Assembly (NCBI GenBank): GCA_029978335.1
Contig: JAPOJQ010000005.1
Span: 1-64,000 of the forward strand
Length of the DNA stretch: 64,000 nt
Direction of reading: 5' to 3'
From: Actinomycetota bacterium
GTDB taxonomy: Bacteria > Actinomycetota > Acidimicrobiia > Acidimicrobiales > Ilumatobacteraceae
The position numbers were made by a program, and so were the translations under genes. Positions 34,869-42,875 of this stretch are shown piece by piece; within the stretch, counting starts at the first letter, position 1; each line of letters starts with the position of its first letter. The notes under the pieces were generated by a model that did not search any database, was not told the DNA's origin, and worked only from the letters and a program-made list of their open reading frames with translations.

Positions 34869-36745
34869 ATCCAAAGCCAGCAACGCACCACACCAAGGTC
34901 ATCAACTCGCCACGACCCATCAACATGGACCCAGCCGATGCTGAGCGGGCGACACGCGGGCTCATCGCAACACATCCGACCGGCGTGATCGATGGGCCAT
35001 TTGGTCCTGCATGGGATGTATCTCGGTACGACTTCATCAATGACGGGTCAAACCCTGACACCGTGCATCCGAGCCTGTGGCGACAGGCCCAGCTCAATGC
35101 CCAACATGGACTCTTTGAGGTTGCCGAAGGGATCTGGCAGGTTCGGGGCTACGACATTTCAAACATCACGTTCATCGCTGGTGCAACCGGGTGGATCGTC
35201 ATCGACCCGCTGACTGTCGAGCCGGCTGCCCGCGCCGCTCGCGAACTCGTCAACGCTCACCTTGGCGAGCGACCGGTGACGGCGGTGATCTACACCCATA
35301 GTCATGCGGATCACTTCGGTGGTGTGCTCGGAGTGACGTCAGTCGCTGATGTTGCCGAGGGCCGCTGTCGTGTGATCGCTCCGGTTGGTTTCCTGCATGA
35401 AGCCATCAGTGAAAACGTGATCGCCGGATTCGCGATGGGTCGACGTGCGATCTACCAATTCGGACCCCTCTTGCCAGCAGGGCCAATGGGGCATGTCGAT
35501 TGCGGGCTCGGCAAAGGCTTGGCTTTGGCAGCACCTGGGCTCATCGCACCGACTGAGGACATCACCGAGACCGGTCAGCGCCTGATCGTCGACGGTGTCG
35601 AGATCGTTTTCCAATTGACGCCGGAAGCTGAAGCACCAGCGGAGATGAACTTCTTCTTCCCTGGTCGCGGTTGGCTCTGCATGGCAGAAAACTGCACACA
35701 CACCATGCACAACCTCGTACCAATTCGTGGTGCGCAGGTGCGAGATGCTCTGGCCTGGAGTCGATATATCGACGAGGCCATCAGCCTCTTTGGTGATGAC
35801 ACCGAGGTGTTCTTCGCGTCGCATCACTGGCCGCGCTGGGGTGGGGACGACATCATCGAATATCTCCGTCGCCAGCGTGACCTCTACCGCTGGATGCACG
35901 ATCAGACGATGCGTTTGGCGAACCATGGTTGGACACCGCTTGAAATCGCCGAGCATCTGACGTTGCCACCGGAATTCGCCGAGCACAACGACACGACGGG
36001 CTATTACGGACACCTTGCCCACAACGCGAAGGCGGTCTACCAGCGGTACCTCTCGTGGTACGACGGAAACCCTGCAAATCTTCATCGGTTACCACCCGAC
36101 GCGGTTGGACGTCGTTATGTGGAATTGGCTGGAGGTGCTGAAGCGGTCGTCACCGCAGCACGGGCGTCGTTCGAGGCCGGCGATTATCGATGGGTGGTGG
36201 AGTTGCTCAACCATCTCATCTTTAGTGATCCCACCAATGTCGACGCACGTGAGCTTCAGGCCGATGCGTTCGAGCAACTCGGATATCAGAGTGAGTCCGC
36301 GACCTTCCGTAATGCGTACCTCACCGGTGCCCAGGAGTTACGGCAAGGGCCGCCGCCGAGGCGAAACGCGATGCGCCGTGGGTTCCTCGATGCAATGACC
36401 GTCGGGCAACTGCTCGACACCCTCGCCATCCGACTGCTCGACGATGAGGTGTCGCGACGTCGAGCGGTCATGCATCTGACCGTTTCGGATCGAAGCGATG
36501 GCGCCGCGTGGACCGTCGAGCTGTCGAATCGAGCATTGTCGTCGTTGCCCGGTCATCACGGACGATGCGATGTCGCCATCACCGTGCCATTTGCGGCATT
36601 GGTCGCGTTGGCGGCCAATGAACTCAGCGTGGCAACGCTGCTCGACGCAGAGGGCGTGAGCATCAAGGGTGCCGTCGATGCTGTCGACGACATCTTTGGA
36701 CACCTCGATGCGTTCGAATCAGGGTTTGGGGTCGTTGAGCCCTAA
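34865..36745 (+). CDS. alkyl sulfatase, metallo-beta-lactamase fold (SdsA1/BDS1-like)
   Basis: A 626-residue enzyme expected to hydrolyse primary alkyl sulfates to alcohol and sulfate. The metallo-beta-lactamase motif HSHADH holds His145, His147, Asp149 and His150; AENCTHTMHNLVPIRGAQVRDA is the second signature of the alkylsulfatase family. After the catalytic domain comes the dimerisation region, then a C-terminal SCP2-like domain (about residues 510-626) that may bind the alkyl chain. There is no signal peptide, so it acts inside the cell. ATG overlaps the ligase gene by 4 nt; its stop overlaps the convergent permease stop by 4 bp. Confidence 0.9.
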   Translation: MNPKPATHHTKVINSPRPINMDPADAERATRGLIATHPTGVIDGPFGPAWDVSRYDFINDGSNPDTVHPSLWRQAQLNAQHGLFEVAEGIWQVRGYDISNITFIAGATGWIVIDPLTVEPAARAARELVNAHLGERPVTAVIYTHSHADHFGGVLGVTSVADVAEGRCRVIAPVGFLHEAISENVIAGFAMGRRAIYQFGPLLPAGPMGHVDCGLGKGLALAAPGLIAPTEDITETGQRLIVDGVEIVFQLTPEAEAPAEMNFFFPGRGWLCMAENCTHTMHNLVPIRGAQVRDALAWSRYIDEAISLFGDDTEVFFASHHWPRWGGDDIIEYLRRQRDLYRWMHDQTMRLANHGWTPLEIAEHLTLPPEFAEHNDTTGYYGHLAHNAKAVYQRYLSWYDGNPANLHRLPPDAVGRRYVELAGGAEAVVTAARASFEAGDYRWVVELLNHLIFSDPTNVDARELQADAFEQLGYQSESATFRNAYLTGAQELRQGPPPRRNAMRRGFLDAMTVGQLLDTLAIRLLDDEVSRRRAVMHLTVSDRSDGAAWTVELSNRALSSLPGHHGRCDVAITVPFAALVALAANELSVATLLDAEGVSIKGAVDAVDDIFGHLDAFESGFGVVEP

Positions 36746-37980
36746 CCCCGTCGATTCACCGGAATGAGTTGACGCGCAGCGATTCCAATCAAGAGCACGG
36801 TGGCGCCGCCGAGCATCGCTCGGGTGGGTAGTGAGACGGCCAACACACAGCAGCCGACGAGTCCAACCCAAGCGAGTGGCTTCGGCCACCGACGCTCGTT
36901 GGTAGCGAGTTGTAGCGCGGCGGCATTGGTGATGGCGTAGTACGTCAGCACGGCGAGGCCCGACACGGAAATAGCCGAGGTGAGCGTGAAGAACTGCACA
37001 CAGACCAACACGGCCAACGTAACGACAAGCTCGGCGATGACTGGGAGTTGACGCGTGGTATCTACTCGTGCAAGTACCGATGGCAGCTCATGTCGCCTCG
37101 CCATCGCCAAGGTGGTGCGCGACACGCCGGGAATGAGGTTGAGTAATACGCCCAGGCATGCGACCGCTGCGCCGATGTCAACGATCCATCCGAATCCGGA
37201 GAAGCGACCGACATCGACAACGAGTGCCAACGGGGCCTCACTGGTGGCAAGAGCTCCAGCTGGAACGCTTGCCAGCGCCGTTGCAGCCACGATGAGATAG
37301 ACGACGAGGACTGCGCCAAGTGCACGGGGCACCGCCCACGGGATCGTCGATGTTGGCTCTCGCACCTCCTCCCCAAGGGTTGCGATGCGTGCATATCCGG
37401 CGAACGCAAAGAACGTGAGGCCGGCCGAACGCAGCACGCCAATCGGAGTGACATCGATATCGGTGGCCACGACCATCATCGAGTCATCGCCACCGAGCAG
37501 CGCACCGAGCACGACGATGCCCAATGTGGTGCCCGCAACGACGAGCAGAACACGTGTGACGGCAACGGTTCGCTCGAGGCCACCGAGATTGATGGCCAGG
37601 ATCGCGCACACCGCCACGGTCGCAACCGAGCGGGCCTGATCGGGCCAGACGTAGGCGCCGATCGTCAACGCCATCGCTGCGCAACTTGCCGTCTTTCCCA
37701 CGACGAAACCCCAACCAGCCACATGACCCCAGAACGGCGACAGACGAAGGCGCGCATAGACATAGGTGCCACCGCTCTCTGGATGTTGTGCTGCGAGCTG
37801 AGCTGAAGAGGTTGCGTTGGCAACAGCGACGATGCCTGCGATAAGGAGGCCGATGAGGAGATAGCCCCCGGCGGCCTCGGCAGCTGGACCCCATACGGAG
37901 AAGACGCCAGCTCCGATCATCGATCCAACGCCGACGATGACGGCGTCGGAGCGGCCAAGGCGACGCCGCAATTCGGCCAT
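36742..37980 (-). CDS. APC-family amino acid permease
   Basis: A 412-residue protein with about twelve membrane segments. GVGSMIGAGVFSVWGPAAEAAG is the APC segment-1 helix-break motif, and FFAFAGYARIATLGEEVREP is the conserved segment-6/loop signature. It is the last gene after icmA-icmB-esterase on the minus strand, 1 nt behind the esterase, so it may import an amino acid whose carbon skeleton enters the mutase pathway, valine for example (inference). Confidence 0.85.
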   Translation of the reverse strand: MAELRRRLGRSDAVIVGVGSMIGAGVFSVWGPAAEAAGGYLLIGLLIAGIVAVANATSSAQLAAQHPESGGTYVYARLRLSPFWGHVAGWGFVVGKTASCAAMALTIGAYVWPDQARSVATVAVCAILAINLGGLERTVAVTRVLLVVAGTTLGIVVLGALLGGDDSMMVVATDIDVTPIGVLRSAGLTFFAFAGYARIATLGEEVREPTSTIPWAVPRALGAVLVVYLIVAATALASVPAGALATSEAPLALVVDVGRFSGFGWIVDIGAAVACLGVLLNLIPGVSRTTLAMARRHELPSVLARVDTTRQLPVIAELVVTLAVLVCVQFFTLTSAISVSGLAVLTYYAITNAAALQLATNERRWPKPLAWVGLVGCCVLAVSLPTRAMLGGATVLLIGIAARQLIPVNRRG

Positions 37981-37981
37981 G

Positions 37982-38905
37982 TCAGTCGACGATGGAGCGG
38001 ACGAATCGCGCGATGCCAGCCAGGGTGTCGTTTGCTCTTGCCATCAAGTGCCAACGTGCCACGTAACCGTGAACGACGCCAGGCACACGGATGGCATCGA
38101 CGTGAACACCGGCGTCGATGAGACGCTGCGCATAATGTTCGCCCTCGTCGCGCAAGGGGTCGTATTCGGCGGTGATCACCATTGCGGGAGCGACGCCCGT
38201 GACATCGTGAGCGAGCGCAGGGACGGCGTAGGCGCTCGTTGACCCTGCATCTCCGAGATAGTGCCGCCAGAACCAGGCCATGTCGCTCGCTGTGAGGAAG
38301 TAGCCGGTGGCATTGTCAACCATCGAGGGATAGGGCGATGGGTTGTTGTCGATGCACGGGTAGATCAGCACCTGGGCAGCGAGGCCGATGCCCTCATCGC
38401 GAGCTCGAAGGGCGAGGCCGGCGGCAAGATTGCCTCCAGCGGAGTCGCCGCAGACCACGAACTTGGCTGCGTCCCCTCCGAGGTATTCGGCGTGCTCGAG
38501 TAGAAATGTGAGCACGTCCCAACAATCGTCATGAGGAACGGGAAAGGCGTGTTCGGGTGCGAGTCGGTAGTCGACCGAGACCACGAGTGTGCCGGTTTCT
38601 CGGGCGAGCCGCCGGGCGAGGTGATCATGCCCATCGATGCTTGAGAGCACCCACCCACCGCCATGCATGAACAACATGATCGGCAGATCCGTCGGCGAGG
38701 AGGTTGTTGCATAAGCCCGTATCGGTACCGGACCATGGCGGCCATCCACGATGAGGTCGACGACATGATCGAGTTCATCGAGCTCGGGTCGAGGAGCTGC
38801 CAAGTAGTTCGCTCGCGCGTGTTCAACCGTGCCTTCTGACAGCGCTGGTGCGCCAGTCGCAGCGAGTGCGTCGACGAGTGCAGCGACGTCGGCATCGAGT
38901 GGCAT
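37982..38905 (-). CDS. alpha/beta hydrolase of the hormone-sensitive-lipase family
   Basis: A 307-residue esterase. The oxyanion motif HGGGW begins at residue 81 and the nucleophile elbow GDSAGG holds Ser155; Asp in EYDPLRDEG and His in GVVHGYV complete the triad. Substrates of this group are short-chain esters. It lies 5 nt after icmB and 1 nt before the permease, in one transcription unit with the mutase. Confidence 0.88.
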   Translation of the reverse strand: MPLDADVAALVDALAATGAPALSEGTVEHARANYLAAPRPELDELDHVVDLIVDGRHGPVPIRAYATTSSPTDLPIMLFMHGGGWVLSSIDGHDHLARRLARETGTLVVSVDYRLAPEHAFPVPHDDCWDVLTFLLEHAEYLGGDAAKFVVCGDSAGGNLAAGLALRARDEGIGLAAQVLIYPCIDNNPSPYPSMVDNATGYFLTASDMAWFWRHYLGDAGSTSAYAVPALAHDVTGVAPAMVITAEYDPLRDEGEHYAQRLIDAGVHVDAIRVPGVVHGYVARWHLMARANDTLAGIARFVRSIVD

Positions 38906-38910
38906 GAGCG

Positions 38911-39312
38911 TCAGTTCACCGGAGCGGCATCGAGCACTCGGCGGACCTCAGCCACGATCTGATCTGCGGTCGCTCCAGGAGTCAGCACCGCGGCGACTCC
39001 GGCTGCGGCGAGCTCATCGCGGTCGTGATCGGGGACGGTTCCACCAAGGATGACGGGAATGTCCGCTCCGCGCGCTCGGACGGCCTCAACAACGAGAGGG
39101 GCGAGCGTCATGTGTGCCCCCGAGAGCATTGAGAGACCAATTGCATCGGCATCCTCATCGACGGCGGCGGCAGCCACGGTCTCAGGCGTTTGGAAGAGTC
39201 CGGTGTAGATCACCTCGAAGCCGGCATCGCGAAGGATGCGAGCCACGACCTTGACACCACGATCGTGTCCGTCGAGTCCTACCTTGGCAACGAGGATTCG
39301 TTCAGCAGCCAT
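38911..39312 (-). CDS. icmB: acyl-CoA mutase small subunit, cobalamin-binding (IcmB-like)
   Basis: A 133-residue B12-binding domain. The base-off/His-on motif DGHDRG provides His16 as lower cobalt ligand, followed by GLSMLSGAH and the VILGGTVPD strand. It is a stand-alone subunit of the size of IcmB of isobutyryl-CoA mutase or HcmB, while methylmalonyl-CoA mutase usually has this domain fused. Of two adjacent ATGs (39315 and 39312) the second has AAGGAG at a proper 5-nt spacing. It lies 9 nt after the large-subunit gene. Confidence 0.88.
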   Translation of the reverse strand: MAAERILVAKVGLDGHDRGVKVVARILRDAGFEVIYTGLFQTPETVAAAAVDEDADAIGLSMLSGAHMTLAPLVVEAVRARGADIPVILGGTVPDHDRDELAAAGVAAVLTPGATADQIVAEVRRVLDAAPVN

Positions 39313-39321
39313 CATGTCTCC

Positions 39322-40968
39322 TTAGATCGTCGGCACTTCGACGTGACGTCCAAATACCGTACCCATGGTCGACATGATCTCCCCGAGCGAGGCGTACACG
39401 TTGGCCGCTTCGATGAGCGTTGGCATGAGGTTGACCTCGGGGTCAGCTGCTTGTGCGCCGAGCTTGGCAAGTACCTCGGCGACGGCGTCGCCATTTCGGT
39501 CGGAGCGGACTGACTCGAGCCGCTTGCGTTGGCGCTGTTCGTCCTCATTGGTGATTCGCAGGAGTGGGATCTGGTCTTCTTCGTTGCCGTCGGTGAAGGC
39601 GTTCACGCCGACGGTGATGCGCTGGCCAGCATTCATGCGACGCTCAAGGTCATAGGCCGAGTCGGAGATCCGTCCTTGGAACCAGTTCTCTTCAATGCCG
39701 CGGATGGCACCTTCGAGCATTGAGCCGTCGCCGAGCGTTTCGAGGTGGGCGAAGATCTCCTCTGCTTGTCGCTCGACCTCGTCGGTCAGTTCCTCGACAA
39801 ACCAGGAACCGCCGAGCGGGTCGGCGACGTGGGCGACATTGGTTTCGTGAGCAATGATCTGTTGGGTGCGCAGCGCAATGCGGGCCGCCTTTTCAGTGGG
39901 TAGGGCCAGCGCCTCGTCCATTGAATTGGTGTGAAGACTCTGGGTGCCACCAAGGACCCCGGCAAGCGCCTCAATGGCGGTGCGGGCGATGTTGAGTTCG
40001 GGTTGCTGCGCCGTCAGCGATACGCCTGCTGTCTGGGTATGGAAACGACATTGCATTGAGCGGGGATCTTCGGCTCCATATCGATCGCGCATCCAGCGGG
40101 CCCAGATTCGGCGGGCTGCTCGGTACTTGGCGATCTCTTCGAAGAAGTCGATGTGGGCGTTGAAGAAGAAGCTGAGGCGAGGCGCAAATGTGTCGACGGG
40201 CAAGCCTGCTTGCACGGCCAGTTCGACGTAGGCAAAACCATTCGCCAGGGTGAACGCGAGTTCTTCGACCGCCGTTGAGCCTGCCTCGCGAATGTGGTAG
40301 CCCGAGATGGAAACCGAGTGCCAGCGTGGCATCTCAGCGGCGGTGAAAGCGATCGAATCACGAACGAGTCGCATCGATTGGCGCGGCGGGAACACGAACT
40401 CCTTCTGTGCTTGGTACTCCTTCAAGATGTCGTTCTGAAGGGTGCCTCCGAGACGAGACCTTGCGACACCAGCCTTCTCGGCTTGCGCAATGAACATCGC
40501 CAGAATTGGTGCTGCGGGGGAGTTGATCGTCATCGATGTCGTCACCGTGCCGAGGTCGATGCCTGCGTAGAGGTCTTCCATGTCGCGCAGGGTGTCGACC
40601 GCGACGCCACAGCGACCAACCTCGCCGAGCGACATCGGATCATCGGAATCAAGTCCGAGAAGTGTGGGCATGTCGAATGCCGTCGAGAGTCCGGTGCCGC
40701 CCGCCTTGATGATCTCTTTGAATCGCCAATTGGTGTCGTCGGCGGTGCCGAAACCGGCGAACATCCGCATCGTCCACAACTTCGAGCGGTACATCGACGC
40801 GTATGGGCCCCGCGTGTAGGGGAATTGTCCGGGGAAGCCGGCATCGTCGGGCCCGTACACGGGATCGAGCGGAATGCCCGAGAGCGTGGTGAAGTCGGTG
40901 TCGCGAATCGGGGATGCGCCGAATTCGGCCTCCCAGATCTCACGCGGTGTGGGCTGATCAGTGACCAT
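39322..40968 (-). CDS. icmA: B12-dependent acyl-CoA mutase large subunit, isobutyryl-CoA-mutase-like
   Basis: A 548-residue (beta/alpha)8 radical enzyme. The family motif reads TMRMFAGFGTADDTN: Phe70 replaces the Tyr that methylmalonyl-CoA mutase uses, and Gln188 in YQAQKEFVFPP replaces its Arg that holds the substrate carboxylate. Phe and Gln at these positions are the known signature of isobutyryl-CoA mutase, which interconverts isobutyryl- and n-butyryl-CoA. His226 in SGYHIREAG is conserved. The short length without B12 domain agrees, as does the neighbouring small subunit. 2-Hydroxyisobutyryl-CoA mutase normally has Ile at the first position and is less likely. ATG at 40968, 6 nt after TATTCT; an operator overlaps that box. 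Confidence 0.85.
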   Translation of the reverse strand: MVTDQPTPREIWEAEFGASPIRDTDFTTLSGIPLDPVYGPDDAGFPGQFPYTRGPYASMYRSKLWTMRMFAGFGTADDTNWRFKEIIKAGGTGLSTAFDMPTLLGLDSDDPMSLGEVGRCGVAVDTLRDMEDLYAGIDLGTVTTSMTINSPAAPILAMFIAQAEKAGVARSRLGGTLQNDILKEYQAQKEFVFPPRQSMRLVRDSIAFTAAEMPRWHSVSISGYHIREAGSTAVEELAFTLANGFAYVELAVQAGLPVDTFAPRLSFFFNAHIDFFEEIAKYRAARRIWARWMRDRYGAEDPRSMQCRFHTQTAGVSLTAQQPELNIARTAIEALAGVLGGTQSLHTNSMDEALALPTEKAARIALRTQQIIAHETNVAHVADPLGGSWFVEELTDEVERQAEEIFAHLETLGDGSMLEGAIRGIEENWFQGRISDSAYDLERRMNAGQRITVGVNAFTDGNEEDQIPLLRITNEDEQRQRKRLESVRSDRNGDAVAEVLAKLGAQAADPEVNLMPTLIEAANVYASLGEIMSTMGTVFGRHVEVPTI

Positions 40969-40974
40969 CTCAGC

Positions 40975-40980
40975 AGAATA
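40975..40980 (-). promoter_or_regulatory. -10 box TATTCT of icmA (leaderless)
   Basis: TATTCT on the minus strand, 6-nt spacer, ATG at 40968. It overlaps the left arm of the palindrome at 40977-40998. Confidence 0.55.
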
Positions 40981-40998
40981 GTTTGACTTCTAACTATT
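40977..40998. promoter_or_regulatory. inverted repeat, candidate MarR operator
   Basis: Perfect 7-bp arms AATAGTT and AACTATT around an 8-bp centre, in the 57-bp gap between icmA and the divergent MarR gene. It covers the icmA -10 box, so binding would block icmA; it is also close enough to influence the MarR gene. Confidence 0.55.
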
Positions 40999-41025
40999 TG
41001 CTAGTGGTGGGTAGCCTGCAACGCG

Positions 41026-41541
41026 ATGAGCAAGGCGCGGCCCGATCCGATTGCGGTGGCAGTCGACAATTGGCGTCAGGCCGGCTGGGGTTCCGCTGCG
41101 GCCGGTATGGCGCTGGTGACATCGGTGATGCGAGTGCAGCAGTTGTTGGTGACGCAGATAGACGAACGCCTTCGTCCGTATGGATTGTCGTTTGCCCGAT
41201 TTGAGATTCTTCGGCTCCTTGCATTCAGTCGCCATGCGGCGCTCCCGATGGGAACGGTTGGTCGACGCCTCCAAGTGCACCCGGCGAGCGTCACGAGCGC
41301 TGTCGACCGGCTTGAGCGGGATGAGCTCGTGCTGCGCACGCGTTCGGTGAACGACGGTCGGCGTGTGATGGTTGCGCTCACGCCCGTTGGCCGCAGCCTC
41401 GTGGAACGGGCAACGGTTGACCTCAACAGCTACTTCGAATCGATTGGCATGAGCGATGAGCAGATCGAAGGTGTCGTGGAGGCACTTCGTGACCTGCGCC
41501 ATTCGGCCGGCGACATCGACGCAGGGGAGTCGGTGCTATGA
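41026..41541 (+). CDS. MarR-family transcriptional regulator
   Basis: A 171-residue winged-helix regulator. The DNA-binding part runs from about residue 55 to 125: LSFARFEILRLLAFS, GRRLQVHPASVTSAVDRLERDELVLR (recognition helix) and RSVNDGRRVMVALTPVG (wing). N- and C-terminal helices dimerise. Divergent from the icm operon with a palindrome between, it is the likely local repressor, with an acyl-CoA or aromatic acid as candidate ligand. TAGCCT lies 8 nt before the ATG. Its stop overlaps the start of tag by 4 nt. Confidence 0.88.
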   Translation: MSKARPDPIAVAVDNWRQAGWGSAAAGMALVTSVMRVQQLLVTQIDERLRPYGLSFARFEILRLLAFSRHAALPMGTVGRRLQVHPASVTSAVDRLERDELVLRTRSVNDGRRVMVALTPVGRSLVERATVDLNSYFESIGMSDEQIEGVVEALRDLRHSAGDIDAGESVL

Positions 41542-42122
41542 CCAGCGATCTCGTCGTGGGAAGTGATGGCAACGCTCGATGTCGATGGTGCGAACCCCAT
41601 GACGACTACCGCGAGTACCACGATCTCGAATGGGGTGTTCCACCGACGAACGATCTCGAATGGTTCGAGAAGGTGAGCCTCGAAGGCTTTCAGGCGGGGC
41701 TGTCATGGATCACGATCTTGCGTCGGCGCGATCGCTTTCGAGAGGTCTTTGAAGGCTTTGATCCGCACGTGGTGGCGCGCTTTGGTGACGCCGACATCAG
41801 CCGACTGCTCGGTGACGCCGGAATCATCCGGCACGAAGGCAAGATCAGAGCCGTGATCAACAACGCCTCGCGCGCCATCGAACTCATAGATGAGTGCGGA
41901 ACGCTTGGCGCGTACTTCGAACGGTTTCGCGAACCTGAGATGCACGCTCCGTTAGCGCTGAGCGAGGTGCCGGCCTCCACGCCGACGTCAACACAACTGT
42001 CTCGGGACCTTCGCCGGCGGGGATGGAAATTCGTAGGGCCAACCACGATGTACGCGATGGCCCAGTCGATGGGGTTGGTGAACGATCACTTGGTCGGGTG
42101 TTGGCGCCGTGGCGTCAACTGA
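41538..42122 (+). CDS. tag: DNA-3-methyladenine glycosylase I
   Basis: A 194-residue base-excision enzyme of the HhH family. RCRWC holds two of the zinc-binding cysteines; EYHDLEWGVP, EGFQAGLSWITILRRRD and the C-terminal GWKFVGPTTMYAMAQSMGLVNDH are Tag hallmarks. It removes 3-methyladenine from alkylated DNA. Coupled to the MarR gene by an ATGA overlap; the last 8 bp overlap the convergent hydrolase gene. Confidence 0.94.
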   Translation: MTSDLVVGSDGNARCRWCEPHDDYREYHDLEWGVPPTNDLEWFEKVSLEGFQAGLSWITILRRRDRFREVFEGFDPHVVARFGDADISRLLGDAGIIRHEGKIRAVINNASRAIELIDECGTLGAYFERFREPEMHAPLALSEVPASTPTSTQLSRDLRRRGWKFVGPTTMYAMAQSMGLVNDHLVGCWRRGVN

Positions 42123-42807
42123 GTGCTGATCGCAAGAACTCGTACACCTCGGGCCACAGCCGTGCGGCCAACGCAGCGTCTTGGGTTCCAAGAGCATTGT
42201 GAGGCGCCATAAACGCGTGGCCGGTTCCTGGATGCACGGTCAACATGGCGTCGACGCCAGCGGCGCGCAGGCGGCCCTCGAGTTCGATGGCGGCCTCGGG
42301 CGGGAAGAAGTCATCGTTCGCTGCCATATGGCCTCGAATCACTGCGCGAATGGCGCTGTAGTCGGGTTGTGCATCGCCGGACGGGAATCCGTAGAAGGGG
42401 ACCGCTGCTCGGATCACGTCTGGTCGTGATGCTGCGAGCACGAAGGTCAACATGCCGCCCATGCAAAAGCCCATCACGCCAACGCCGGTTCCCGTCGTTG
42501 CATCGTGATCGGCCAGCATGTCGACAGCACCGCTCATGTCGGCGGCGGCGCGGTCCATTGGCAAGGCGGACATCAGCGCCCCGGCCTTATCCATCTCGGT
42601 ATGGCCGGCGAGTTCGCCATGGTAGAGATCTGGCGCCAGCGCCACGAATCCCGCTTCAGCGAGTTGGTCGCAGATGGCGATGATCCCTGAGTCAAGCCCC
42701 CACCACTCTTGGACAACGATGATGCCGGGCCCATGTCCAGATGCCGGGAGTGCGAGGTAGCCGGATGCTTCGCTGCCATTGACGGGAAAGGTCACGGTGT
42801 TGCCCAT
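42115..42807 (-). CDS. dienelactone hydrolase family protein
   Basis: A 230-residue alpha/beta hydrolase with a Cys nucleophile: Cys115 in GFCMGG, Glu34 in VQEWWGL, and His in GTGHAFM near residue 203, all as in dienelactone hydrolase. In most genomes such proteins act on lactones or small esters; no chlorocatechol genes lie nearby, so the role is open. ATG at 42807 is 6 nt after a TAACCT box on the minus strand. Confidence 0.88.
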   Translation of the reverse strand: MGNTVTFPVNGSEASGYLALPASGHGPGIIVVQEWWGLDSGIIAICDQLAEAGFVALAPDLYHGELAGHTEMDKAGALMSALPMDRAAADMSGAVDMLADHDATTGTGVGVMGFCMGGMLTFVLAASRPDVIRAAVPFYGFPSGDAQPDYSAIRAVIRGHMAANDDFFPPEAAIELEGRLRAAGVDAMLTVHPGTGHAFMAPHNALGTQDAALAARLWPEVYEFLRSALS

Positions 42808-42813
42808 GAGGCG

Positions 42814-42819
42814 AGGTTA
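42814..42819 (-). promoter_or_regulatory. -10-like box TAACCT of the dienelactone hydrolase gene (leaderless)
   Basis: TAACCT on the minus strand, 6-nt spacer, ATG at 42807. Confidence 0.5.
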
Positions 42820-42863
42820 CATGAGGCGATCCATCGGATCGGATGGGCGGCAAATGAGTCTGC

Positions 42864-42869
42864 GACAAT
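42864..42869 (+). promoter_or_regulatory. -10-like box GACAAT of acetoacetyl-CoA synthetase (leaderless)
   Basis: GACAAT, 6-nt spacer, ATG at 42876. Confidence 0.45.
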
Positions 42870-42875
42870 CGAGAC

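Noticed and set aside
36742-42807. Possible mobile or horizontally acquired island around the mutase operon
   Set aside because: No integrase, transposase, flanking repeats or tRNA boundary; base and codon use look like the rest of the window.
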